A stretch of DNA of 64,000 nt. It comes from Ferrigenium straubiae. Lineage in GTDB: Bacteria > Pseudomonadota > Gammaproteobacteria > Burkholderiales > Gallionellaceae. Each line of letters starts with the position of its first letter. Position 1 is the stretch's first letter. The position numbers and the translations under genes are program-made. The notes below the pieces were generated by a model. That model searched no databases. It was not told where the DNA came from and saw only the letters and a list, made by a program, of their open reading frames with translations. The stretch covers positions 810,950 to 874,949 of the forward strand of contig JAHQXD010000001.1 in NCBI GenBank assembly GCA_019449655.1, in the 5' to 3' direction. Shown here in pieces: positions 29,402 through 37,645 of the stretch.

Positions 29402-32400
29402 GAAGAAAAATCTCGGCCCGCTGACTTTCGGTTTGGACATCGGTATTGCTTCGGTCGGATGGGCGGTGCTGGGCGAAAACCGCATCATTGATCTCGGGGT
29501 GCGGTGCTTCGATGCGGCGGAGGATCCTAAAACAGGCGACTCCCTGAATGAACATCGCCGCCTAATGAAAACACAGCGTAACCGCTTACATAGGCGTGTA
29601 CTCCGCCTCAAGAAATTACGCCGCCTGCTTCGTGACATAGGCGCTGTCCCTAATGCGAACATAGAAAACTTCACTACCACCTCAAGCAAAAAAGGCAACC
29701 CTGCAAGATCAGAGCCTTGGGAACTGCGCGCCAAGGGACTGGATGAAAAACTTGATGGGGCTGACTGGGCGCGGGTGCTTTATCACATCATCAAGCATCG
29801 TGGTTTTTATGCCGCAAGAAAATCCGAGACCGTGGACGACAACAAGGAGGGTGGCAAACTTACCAAGGGAGTAAAGCGCACTGCCGCCCTTATGCAGGGC
29901 AAATGGCGCACTCTGGGAGAAATGGCCGCAAAAGATGAGGCCTTTTTGCAGACCAAGCGCAACAAGGCTGGCAGCTACCTCAACAGCTTCTCCCGCAGTT
30001 TATTGGATGAAGAACTCCGCAAGCTCTTTGAGTCCCAGCACAACTCAGGCAACCCATATGCTTCCGCAGAGCTGGAGCAAGCCGTTCTCGAATTGCTCTG
30101 GTATCAGAAACCCTCCATAACCGGCAAGGCTATGTTGGAAATGATTGGTCGCTGCACCTTCGAAAAAGACGAATACCGTGCCCCCAAGAGAAGTTTCAGC
30201 GCAGAAAGATTCGTCTGGCTATCGTCGAAGTTAAACAACATCAAGATTATTCAAGCTGGCGAAAGAAGATCACTGACCCCCGGCGAACTACAAGTTGCGA
30301 AGGATTTGCCTTACAGGCTTGCAAAAGTCACCTACAAGCAATTACGCCGAGCCATTGGACTCAGCGATTCGCCAAATGCCGGATTTGCGGGGCTTCCCTA
30401 CAGCATAAAGAGAAACAAGAAAGGCGAACTGGTTGACCCCGAGGAAGCCACGCTGATCGAATTGAAAGGCTGGCATGATCTCAAGAAGGAATTGGATAAC
30501 GAAGCGACCAGACACGCATGGGAACGGCTAAGTGGCAATGCCCTGGCAGGCAACCCAATTGAAATGGATGCCATTGCGCTTGCTCTTTCTATTTACAAGA
30601 GCGACGAAGAACTCAAGCTGGAACTGGCCAAACTTAATCTTGATGCAGTAACTATCGAAGCAATTCTGAGAGTGGATTATTCAAACTTCATCCAACTTTC
30701 CAACAAGGCGATTACCAAGTTGATGCCACACCTTGAAGCGGGGCTTCGCTACGACGAGGCATGCTCGCAGGCAGGTTACAACCACGCCAAACCCAACGAA
30801 GAAACCTCATGCAGCAAATACCTGCCAGCCTTCAATTTAAAGGAAATCCGCAACCCTGTGGTATTCCGCGCACTGAATCAAACACGCAAAGTGCTGAATG
30901 CTCTGATTGCAGACTACAGGTGTTCGCCTGTGGCTATCCATGTCGAACTGGCACGCGACCTTTCAAAGACGTGGGAGGAGCGCAAAGAAATCGAAGCCGG
31001 TCAAAAGGAATTCCAGGTAGAGAAACAGGCCACCGTAGATTACTTCATCGAGCAGGTTGGGCGTTCGCCAAAAGGCGATGAATTGCTGAAAATGCGGCTC
31101 TATCGAGAGCAGGATGGGCAGTGCGCCTATTCCTTGCATCCATTGGCGCTGGATGGAGACATTCGCCGCATCTTCGAAGACAACACCACCCAGATTGATC
31201 ACATCCTGCCCTACTCTCGCTCTTTTGACGACAGCCAGAACAACAAGGTGTTGGTTCTCACCAAACAAAACCAGAACAAGGGAAACCAGACTCCTTTCGA
31301 GTTTATGGATGGCGTAAATCAAAGCTCGCAATGGCGGAATTTCGAAGCATGGGTACGGGGCCACAAAAATATCCGCAAGGCCAAGCGGGATCGCCTGCTG
31401 CGTAAGAGTTTCACTACAGAAGAAGCCGAAGGGTTTAAATCGCGCAACCTCAACGATACCCGCTATATCACCAGATACTTTGCGGATTATGTTCGACAGC
31501 GCCTCCAGTTCGCACCGGATGCAAGCGGCCAAATAAAACCGCGCGAAAGCCGCGTGCTCTGTCCGGCTGGTGGCTACACCAACTTTCTGCGCGCCCGCTG
31601 GGGATTAACAAAGAACCGCGCGGCCAGCGACCTGCACCACGCATTGGATGCCTGCGTAATTGCGGCAGCCACACGGTCACTGCAAAAGCGCGTGAGCAAT
31701 TTTTCCCGCAAGGGTGAACTGGTCCAACTCCCGGACGGAACATTCGCCGACAAGGAAACCGGAGAAATTCTTAACGCAGAAACTGCAACAGCACTCGGCG
31801 AGCGCTTCCCGCAACCGTGGCCGCATTTCCGGGAAGAAGTTCAGGCACGGCTCTCCGCAAACCCGAGTGAAATCATCCGCGAGTATTTCTCAACCTACGA
31901 CGAATCAGTGCTGGCAGGCCTCAAGCCCGTGCTAATTTCACGAGCCATCAAGCACCGTGCTGGAGGCCCGGTGCATCAGGACACGGTACGCTCAAAAAAA
32001 TCGCATCTCGGCAAAGATACCAGCAGTAAACGCGTGCGACTGGAAGGCCTAAAAATAGCTGATCTGGACAATATCGTGGGTGCTCACGATGGGCGCAATG
32101 AAGCCCTAATTGATATTTTGCGTAATAGGCTGGAAGCCCATAAAGGTGACGGAAAGAAAGCTTTCGGCCCCAACATGCCGCCAGTCCACAAGCCGCGGCG
32201 GGATGGCACACCCGGCCCGCTGATTCGGGCAATCAAAATTAAGGATGTCCAGAAAGGTGGGGTTCCAGTTCGAGGAGGTATCGCCGACCAAGCCAGCATC
32301 TGGCGTGTGGATGTATTCCACAAAACAGGCAAGTTTTATCTCATACCGATCTATCAATCGGACCGCAGAAAAAATGGTGTGTTGCCAAGCCGTGCCGCAA

Positions 32401-32723
32401 CAGCCAATACGCCACGTGATGAGTGGACAATGATTGATGAAAGTTTTGATTTCAAATTTTCACTGTTCCCAAATGATCTAGTTAAACTCAAAAATCGGAA
32501 CACCACATTTTTCGGATATTTTGTCGGGCTGGGTGTTGCAACGGCAAGTATTTCGATCAGATCACATGACAACAATGAGTCCATAGCCACTGGAAAAGCC
32601 TGGCAAGGTGTATGGGTAAATCTCGGCGTAAAAATCGGCATCCGGTCCTTTGAAAAATTTCATGTAGATGTGCTGGGAAACTTCTACCCCGCCCCGCCGG
32701 AGAAACGCCGTGACTTGGCGTAG
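29391..32723 (+). CDS. cas9: Cas9 endonuclease, type II-C
   Basis: A 1110-residue protein, the compact size of type II-C Cas9. RuvC-I is FGLDIGIASVGWAVL (D16). The arginine-rich bridge helix is RRLMKTQRNRLHRRVLRLKK (about 61-80). RuvC-II is AIHVELARDL (E519). The HNH domain is TTQIDHILPYSRSFDDSQNN (H604) with NKVLVLTKQNQNKGN. RuvC-III is SDLHHALDACVIAA (H750, D753). All nuclease residues look intact. The C-terminal third carries the PAM-interacting region. An AGGGAG ribosome site precedes the ATG. It overlaps cas1 by 14 bp, and base composition is less GC-rich than the flanking housekeeping genes, which suggests acquisition by transfer. Confidence 0.97.
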   Translation: MASKKKNLGPLTFGLDIGIASVGWAVLGENRIIDLGVRCFDAAEDPKTGDSLNEHRRLMKTQRNRLHRRVLRLKKLRRLLRDIGAVPNANIENFTTTSSKKGNPARSEPWELRAKGLDEKLDGADWARVLYHIIKHRGFYAARKSETVDDNKEGGKLTKGVKRTAALMQGKWRTLGEMAAKDEAFLQTKRNKAGSYLNSFSRSLLDEELRKLFESQHNSGNPYASAELEQAVLELLWYQKPSITGKAMLEMIGRCTFEKDEYRAPKRSFSAERFVWLSSKLNNIKIIQAGERRSLTPGELQVAKDLPYRLAKVTYKQLRRAIGLSDSPNAGFAGLPYSIKRNKKGELVDPEEATLIELKGWHDLKKELDNEATRHAWERLSGNALAGNPIEMDAIALALSIYKSDEELKLELAKLNLDAVTIEAILRVDYSNFIQLSNKAITKLMPHLEAGLRYDEACSQAGYNHAKPNEETSCSKYLPAFNLKEIRNPVVFRALNQTRKVLNALIADYRCSPVAIHVELARDLSKTWEERKEIEAGQKEFQVEKQATVDYFIEQVGRSPKGDELLKMRLYREQDGQCAYSLHPLALDGDIRRIFEDNTTQIDHILPYSRSFDDSQNNKVLVLTKQNQNKGNQTPFEFMDGVNQSSQWRNFEAWVRGHKNIRKAKRDRLLRKSFTTEEAEGFKSRNLNDTRYITRYFADYVRQRLQFAPDASGQIKPRESRVLCPAGGYTNFLRARWGLTKNRAASDLHHALDACVIAAATRSLQKRVSNFSRKGELVQLPDGTFADKETGEILNAETATALGERFPQPWPHFREEVQARLSANPSEIIREYFSTYDESVLAGLKPVLISRAIKHRAGGPVHQDTVRSKKSHLGKDTSSKRVRLEGLKIADLDNIVGAHDGRNEALIDILRNRLEAHKGDGKKAFGPNMPPVHKPRRDGTPGPLIRAIKIKDVQKGGVPVRGGIADQASIWRVDVFHKTGKFYLIPIYQSDRRKNGVLPSRAATANTPRDEWTMIDESFDFKFSLFPNDLVKLKNRNTTFFGYFVGLGVATASISIRSHDNNESIATGKAWQGVWVNLGVKIGIRSFEKFHVDVLGNFYPAPPEKRRDLA

Positions 32724-33615
32724 CGTCGTCATCTCCCGCCCCGCCAAGCTCAAGCGGGATCATTACTCGCTCGCCATCGAGCAGGAGCAGACCGCCTGCG
32801 TGCCGTTCGAAGACATTGCGGTGATCGTACTCAACCACCGCGAGATCACGCTAACCCACCCAGTGCTGTCAGCCTGCGGCGAGTATGGCATCAGCCTGTT
32901 CGCCACGGGCGATACGCACCATCCCAGCGGCGTGTTCCTGCCCTTCCTGCCGCATTCGCGCGCCACGCGCTGGCTGCGCCTACAACTCGACCTGCCGCGT
33001 CCCATCGCCAAGCAGACATGGGCAGCCATTGTGCGCAAGAAGATCGCTAACCAGGCCACCGTGCTGCGCATGGCCGGACGCGACAGCGCAGACAGGCTGG
33101 ATTCCTATGCTCGGCGGGTGCGCTCGGGCGATGCAGACAACCTCGAAGGACAGGCCGCCTTCTTCTACTTCACACAACTGTTCGGCAAGGACTTCCGCCG
33201 TGACCAAGCGCGCTTCGCCAATGCCGCGCTGGACTATGGCTATGCCGTGCTGCGCGGCACAATTGCGCGCGGTCTGGTGGCGCATGGACTGATGCCTTCC
33301 ATTGGACTGTTCCATGCCAGTGAGCAGAATGCCTTCAACCTCGCAGACGACGTGATCGAACCTTTCCGCCCGCTGGTGGATCTGTTCGTGCACAGGATGA
33401 TTCCGCAGCCCGACGACGAACTGCATCCCGAAGACAAGGTTGCCTTGGTGAGCCTGCTCAACGTGGATGTGGGCATGCCGCGCGGCAAGATGTCCGCGCT
33501 CTCTGCCATCGAGCATATGATCGAAAGCCTCGCCCGCATCTATGACGGCGGCAGTGAATCGCTGTTGGAAGCGCCCGGCATCATTGGACTGGAGCAGCAC
33601 CGGCTGGAGTGTTGA
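32710..33615 (+). CDS. cas1: Cas1 integrase, type II
   Basis: A GTG start at 32710 (MTWRSVVISRPAKLKRDHYS) matches the usual type II Cas1 start and overlaps the cas9 end; the frame opens earlier but without homology. 301 residues. Expected metal ligands appear in NLEGQAAFFYFTQLF (Glu), GLFHASEQNAFNLADDVIEPFR (His, Asp/Glu). Cas1 with Cas2 inserts new spacers next to the leader. It forms a tight cas9-cas1-cas2 operon. Confidence 0.96.
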   Translation: MTWRSVVISRPAKLKRDHYSLAIEQEQTACVPFEDIAVIVLNHREITLTHPVLSACGEYGISLFATGDTHHPSGVFLPFLPHSRATRWLRLQLDLPRPIAKQTWAAIVRKKIANQATVLRMAGRDSADRLDSYARRVRSGDADNLEGQAAFFYFTQLFGKDFRRDQARFANAALDYGYAVLRGTIARGLVAHGLMPSIGLFHASEQNAFNLADDVIEPFRPLVDLFVHRMIPQPDDELHPEDKVALVSLLNVDVGMPRGKMSALSAIEHMIESLARIYDGGSESLLEAPGIIGLEQHRLEC

Positions 33616-33618
33616 GCC

Positions 33619-33951
33619 GTGAGTACGGAGACCCGACGATTCATGCGCCTGCTCGTATTCTTCGATCTCCCGGTGGTTACCAAGGCGGAACGCCGCGCCT
33701 ACACCATATTCCGCCGCTTTTTGGTCAACGACGGCTACGACATGATCCAGTTCTCGGTGTACGGTCGCATCCTGAACGGCAACGATGCGCTGGAAAAACA
33801 CTACAAGCGACTGGTAGATAACCTGCCGCCCGAAGGCTCGGTGCGCTGCCTGAGCGTGACGGAAAAGCAATTTGCCAGCATGAAACTGCTCGTCGGCCTG
33901 CCACTTTTTCAGGAAAAAGCCATCAAGGCCAACCAAATGCTGTTGTTCTGA
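33619..33951 (+). CDS. cas2: Cas2, CRISPR adaptation subunit
   Basis: A GTG start 3 bp after cas1. 110 residues with the ferredoxin-like start MRLLVFFDLPVVTKAERRAY, FRRFLVNDGYDMIQFSVYGR and SVRCLSVTEKQFASMKLLVG. Cas2 bridges two Cas1 dimers in spacer integration. No csn2 or cas4 follows, which defines subtype II-C. Confidence 0.95.
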   Translation: MSTETRRFMRLLVFFDLPVVTKAERRAYTIFRRFLVNDGYDMIQFSVYGRILNGNDALEKHYKRLVDNLPPEGSVRCLSVTEKQFASMKLLVGLPLFQEKAIKANQMLLF

Positions 33952-33966
33952 ATCCCTTTCAGGAAG

Positions 33967-33998
33967 CAAAACGCCCACCCAGCCTAAGCTGGGCGGGC
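33967..33998 (-). terminator. Terminator between cas2 and the CRISPR array, acting leftward
   Basis: An inverted repeat GCCCACCCAGC / GCTGGGCGGGC with a CTAA loop. On the minus strand it is followed by GTTTTGC, while on the plus strand no T-run follows. It therefore fits termination of a transcript coming from the array, and supports minus-strand transcription of the repeats. Confidence 0.65.
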
Positions 33999-34013
33999 AT
34001 CTGCGTAAGGCCT

Positions 34014-34787
34014 ATGGTAGCTCATCCGGGGTGAGAGAGGGAGCTACAACGTCGCAAATGGCGCAAACAAGGGTGTTCCGATGGTAGCTCATCCGGGGTG
34101 AGAGAGGGAGCTACAACATCTGTTGTTGAGTACCATATCCCCAAGCTATGGTAGCTCATCCGGGGTGAGAGAGGGAGCTACAACGGTTCTGTTCAGCAAT
34201 ATCCCGCATCTGACATGGTAGCTCATCCGGGGTGAGAGAGGGAGCTACAACCTGAAGCCAGTTATTACCATACTGGGCAAAATGGTAGCTCATCCGGGGT
34301 GAGAGAGGGAGCTACAACTTGTCCCGCTAATTCAACTGGCACCTCTTCATGGTAGCTCATCCGGGGTGAGAGAGGGAGCTACAACCCGTAGTTGTAAATA
34401 TACTGCGCTGAAAAAATGGTAGCTCATCCGGGGTGAGAGAGGGAGCTACAACAATCCCTGGTTCGATAGCGATACAGTCTTGATGGTAGCTCATCCGGGG
34501 TGAGAGAGGGAGCTACAACCCAGTCCGCCGAAGTACCGCCTCGCGACATATGGTAGCTCATCCGGGGTGAGAGAGGGAGCTACAACCGCGCAAATAGAGA
34601 GCATGGGAGCTGAGGAATGGTAGCTCATCCGGGGTGAGAGAGGGAGCTACAACTGCTTTAACGCTCGCAACAATTTTGTACCCATGGTAGCTCATCCGGG
34701 GTGAGAGAGGGAGCTACAACTGGGCAATAAGAACAGCGTCAACATCGACAATGGTAGCTCATCCGGGGTGAGAGAGGGAGCTACAAC
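34014..34787 (-). CRISPR. CRISPR array: 12 repeats, 11 spacers
   Basis: Twelve identical 37-bp repeats start at 34014 and every 67 bp to 34751, and all 11 spacers are exactly 30 bp. In crRNA sense (minus strand) the repeat begins GTTGTAGCTCCCTCTCTCAC and ends GATGAGCTACCAT, very close to the Neisseria type II-C repeat. Orientation follows from the repeat start, the tracrRNA anti-repeat and the terminator to the left. No terminal repeat is degenerate. The leader-proximal, newest spacer should be on the right. Confidence 0.98.
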
Positions 34788-34906
34788 GCCGGCCGGACGA
34801 CCCCGCAAGGGGGCAATCCGGCCATCGTTCCCGCTTCGCGGGGCTTGGCAAGAAACCGTACCCCGTAACAGTGGTTGTGGCCTGCAAAAGCTCGTCAGCT
34901 AACGAA
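34788..34906 (-). promoter_or_regulatory. Putative CRISPR leader with hairpins
   Basis: This 119-bp gap between the array and the parE-type gene is where the leader should lie. It contains a strong nested palindrome (GGCCGGA...TCCGGCC enclosing CCCCGCAAGGGG, 34791-34820) touching the first repeat, and a second hairpin (CCCGCTTCGCGGG, 34833-34845). No convincing sigma-70 promoter was seen on the minus strand. Confidence 0.45.
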
Positions 34907-35200
34907 TCAGCGCCGCTCCGCCCAATACCCAGGGCGGCGGCGTTGATGTGCAACCGCGATCACTCTTACAAATGATCCTTGGATTCGAAAAACTAATGTA
35001 TACGGGAAACGCTTGAAATATAGCCTGGTTGTTCCATGCTGGCCGGATGCGCCGATGCCGGGTTGTTCGGCGGCCAGTTGTGCGATACGCCGCAATTCCT
35101 GTATGAACGCGCGGCTGGGCAATGTGCCACCATTATCTCGATACCAGCGGGTTGCCTCCTCTACTTCGGCAAGCGCCTCTGAGTTGAACGAGAGGCGCAC
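34907..35200 (-). CDS. RelE/ParE-family toxin
   Basis: A 97-residue basic protein with the ParE pattern: FNSEALAEVEEATRWYRDN at the start, AFIQELRRIAQLAAEQPGIG in the middle and RLYFKRFPYTLVFRIQGSFV RVIAVAHQRRRPGYW at the end. ParE toxins poison gyrase and RelE toxins cleave mRNA; the pattern here (R-F-P-Y-x-L-V-F) is ParE-like. The gene follows its antitoxin by 2 bp and ends beside the CRISPR leader. Confidence 0.88.
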   Translation of the reverse strand: MRLSFNSEALAEVEEATRWYRDNGGTLPSRAFIQELRRIAQLAAEQPGIGASGQHGTTRLYFKRFPYTLVFRIQGSFVRVIAVAHQRRRPGYWAERR

Positions 35201-35202
35201 GA

Positions 35203-35451
35203 TCAGCGTGCGTTATCAACGATGGCTTCAAGGCGAGCAAAAACCTCTTCCGCCGGTATCCAGACCGTTTTGCCTGCATCCATATCTGCCACACGCCGGG
35301 CGATTTCTTCATCCCATGCTTTGGCGATGGCTTCGGGTGTATCGTCAGACTCGCTTTCCAGGCTAACGATAAGGCGGTGGATCAGTTCGCCGCGTTCCTT
35401 GGGCGAGAGTTGCAAGGCTTCAGCTTCCAGCTTTTCCAGGATTTGTGCCAT
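35203..35451 (-). CDS. Addiction-module antitoxin
   Basis: The ATG at 35451 follows GGAGG at a 5-bp spacing and gives 82 residues: MAQILEKLEAEALQLSPKER, then LIHRLIVSLE and DEEIARRVADMDAGKTVWIPAEEVFARL. This is the short acidic antitoxin family typically paired with ParE (putative addiction module component). The VWIPAEEV motif is typical of the toxin-binding tail. Confidence 0.88.
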   Translation of the reverse strand: MAQILEKLEAEALQLSPKERGELIHRLIVSLESESDDTPEAIAKAWDEEIARRVADMDAGKTVWIPAEEVFARLEAIVDNAR

Positions 35452-35688
35452 GAGATCCTCCAAAACATAGATATTTCCGCCGGCATCATATCACCCATAA
35501 ACGAAGCCGATGACCCCATCATTTTTTCCGCCCTCCAGCACTGGAGCCATTGCCCGCGCCAGTGAGCCTGACTCACCTGGAGCAGGCATTCGACCGCACC
35601 CATATATGCGTGGCAAGCGCGGTCGGGCCTAGTTGCATCCGCCGCCTTGTGGCACACTTACGCCCGTTCCAATTATTACAGCCCTATC

Positions 35689-36933
35689 TTGCAACCCTAC
35701 GAACTGTTCATCGGCCTGCGCTACACCCGTGCCAAGCGGCGCAACCATTTCATCTCGTTCATCTCGCTGATTTCCATGCTCGGCATGGGGCTGGGCGTGA
35801 TGGCGCTGATTGTGGTGCTGTCGGTGATGAACGGCTTCCAGAAGGAAATCCGCGCGCGCATGCTGGGCGTGTCGCCGCATGTGGAGGTGGTCGCGGACGG
35901 CGGGCGGCTGCATGACTGGCAGGCCGTGCTGGACAAGGTCGCGCAGTACCCACAGGTCTCCGCCGCCGCACCGTATGTCGCCGGACAGGGCATGCTGTCG
36001 TTCGGCCAGAGTGTGCAGGGCGTGATGGTGCGCGGCATAGACCCGCAGCAGGAAACCGCCATTACCGGGCTCTCCGACAAGATGAAGGTGGGCGCGCTGG
36101 GCAATCTGCGCGGCGGGGAATTCACCATCGTGATCGGCTCCGACCTCGCGCGCGCACTCGGCGTGAAACTCAACGACAAGATCATGCTGATCGCCCCGCA
36201 GGGGCAGATCACGCCCGCCGGCATGATGCCGCGCCTCAAGCAGTTCCGCGTGGCGGGCATCTTCGAGATCGGCATGGCGCCCTACGACAACAGCCTCGCG
36301 CTGATCCACATGAATGACGCGCAGAAACTGTTCCAGCTCGGCGACGCGGTAACCGGCATCAGCGCCAGGCTGCACGACATCGACCTCGCGCCGCGCGTGG
36401 CGCGCGAGCTGCAGAGCCAGCTGCCGGCCGACCTGTACGCCAACGACTGGACGCACCAGAACAGCAATTACTTCCGCGCGGTGCAGATGGAAAAGAAGAT
36501 GATGTTCATCATCCTGTCGCTGATCGTCGCGGTGGCAGCGTTCAACATCGTCTCCACGCTGGTGATGGCGGTTACCGACAAGCAGGCCGACATCGCGATC
36601 CTGCGTACCCTTGGCGCGTCGCCGCGCAGCATCATGAAAATCTTCATCGTGCAGGGGGTAGTGATCGGCGTGATCGGCACGCTGCTCGGCAGCCTCAGCG
36701 GCATCGCGCTGGCACTGAATCTCGACGTAGTGGTGCCGTTCATCGAGCGCCTGTTCGGCGTGCAGTTCCTCGCCAAGGACGTGTATTACATCACCGAGTT
36801 GCCGTCCGACCTGCGCTATCCCGAGGTCGCGGTGGTCGCTTCCATGTCCTTCCTGATCAGCCTGCTGGCGACGCTCTATCCGAGCTACCGTGCTTCCAAA
36901 ACCCAACCTGCGGAGGCATTGCGCTATGAGTAA
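35689..36933 (+). CDS. lolC: Lipoprotein-releasing ABC permease LolC
   Basis: The TTG at 35689 gives [20 protein letters not shown], the normal LolC start, and 414 residues; the frame opens 42 bp earlier with another TTG. Four membrane segments are visible: one near residues 23-47 and three in the C-terminal FtsX domain ([55 protein letters not shown]). The large periplasmic loop lies between. LolCD(E) extracts lipoproteins from the inner membrane for LolA. The start lacks a good ribosome site. Confidence 0.93.
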   Translation: MQPYELFIGLRYTRAKRRNHFISFISLISMLGMGLGVMALIVVLSVMNGFQKEIRARMLGVSPHVEVVADGGRLHDWQAVLDKVAQYPQVSAAAPYVAGQGMLSFGQSVQGVMVRGIDPQQETAITGLSDKMKVGALGNLRGGEFTIVIGSDLARALGVKLNDKIMLIAPQGQITPAGMMPRLKQFRVAGIFEIGMAPYDNSLALIHMNDAQKLFQLGDAVTGISARLHDIDLAPRVARELQSQLPADLYANDWTHQNSNYFRAVQMEKKMMFIILSLIVAVAAFNIVSTLVMAVTDKQADIAILRTLGASPRSIMKIFIVQGVVIGVIGTLLGSLSGIALALNLDVVVPFIERLFGVQFLAKDVYYITELPSDLRYPEVAVVASMSFLISLLATLYPSYRASKTQPAEALRYE

Positions 36934-37621
36934 GAAGCAGGATTCAGGAAACGTGATCTCCTGCCGCGGCCTGCGCAAGACCTTCACCATCGGCAAGGAG
37001 GATGTGCCGGTGCTCAAGGGCGTCGATCTCGACGTGCGGCGCGGCGAGCGCGTCGCCATCGTCGGCGCGTCCGGTTCGGGCAAGAGCACGCTGCTGCACC
37101 TGCTCGGCGGGCTGGACAAGGCCAGCGGCGGCAACGTGCAGGTGCTCGGCCAGGAAGTGGAGCAGATGAATGAGGCTCAGCGCGGCGAGTTGCGCAACCG
37201 CGCGCTCGGCTTCGTCTACCAGTTCCACCACCTGCTGCCGGAATTCACCGCACTGGAAAACGTCGCGATGCCGCTGCTGATCCGCGGTATGAAGAAACCC
37301 GAGGCCGAGCCACGCGCCGCGGCGATGCTGGAACAGGTCGGGCTGGCGCACCGCCTGCGCCACCACCCCGCCGAACTCTCCGGCGGCGAGCGCCAGCGCG
37401 TCGCCGTGGCGCGCGCGCTGGTCACCGAACCGGCCTGCGTACTGGCTGACGAGCCCACCGGCAACCTCGACCGCAACAGCGCCCAGGCGCTGTTCGAACT
37501 GATGCAGCAGCTCAACGAAAAATTCGACACCAGCTTCATCGTCGTCACCCACGACTACGAACTGGCGGGGCGGATGCAGCGCCGTCTGCGGCTGCTGGAC
37601 GGCGTGCTGCTGGAAGGGTAG
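36926..37621 (+). CDS. lolD: Lipoprotein-releasing ABC ATPase LolD
   Basis: The ATG at 36926 lies inside the last codons of lolC (8-bp overlap) and gives 231 residues. Walker A is [18 protein letters not shown], the ABC signature [15 protein letters not shown] and Walker [12 protein letters not shown]. It powers LolC. No lolE-like second permease is adjacent, so LolC may act as a homodimer (LolF-like arrangement), as in many betaproteobacteria. Confidence 0.96.
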   Translation: MSKKQDSGNVISCRGLRKTFTIGKEDVPVLKGVDLDVRRGERVAIVGASGSGKSTLLHLLGGLDKASGGNVQVLGQEVEQMNEAQRGELRNRALGFVYQFHHLLPEFTALENVAMPLLIRGMKKPEAEPRAAAMLEQVGLAHRLRHHPAELSGGERQRVAVARALVTEPACVLADEPTGNLDRNSAQALFELMQQLNEKFDTSFIVVTHDYELAGRMQRRLRLLDGVLLEG

Positions 37622-37645
37622 CCCGGAGCACACTGAGCAAACCGC

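Noticed and set aside
35689-37621. Missing lolE as a sign of deletion
   Set aside because: Many betaproteobacteria carry a single LolC/F-type permease with LolD, so one permease gene is normal.
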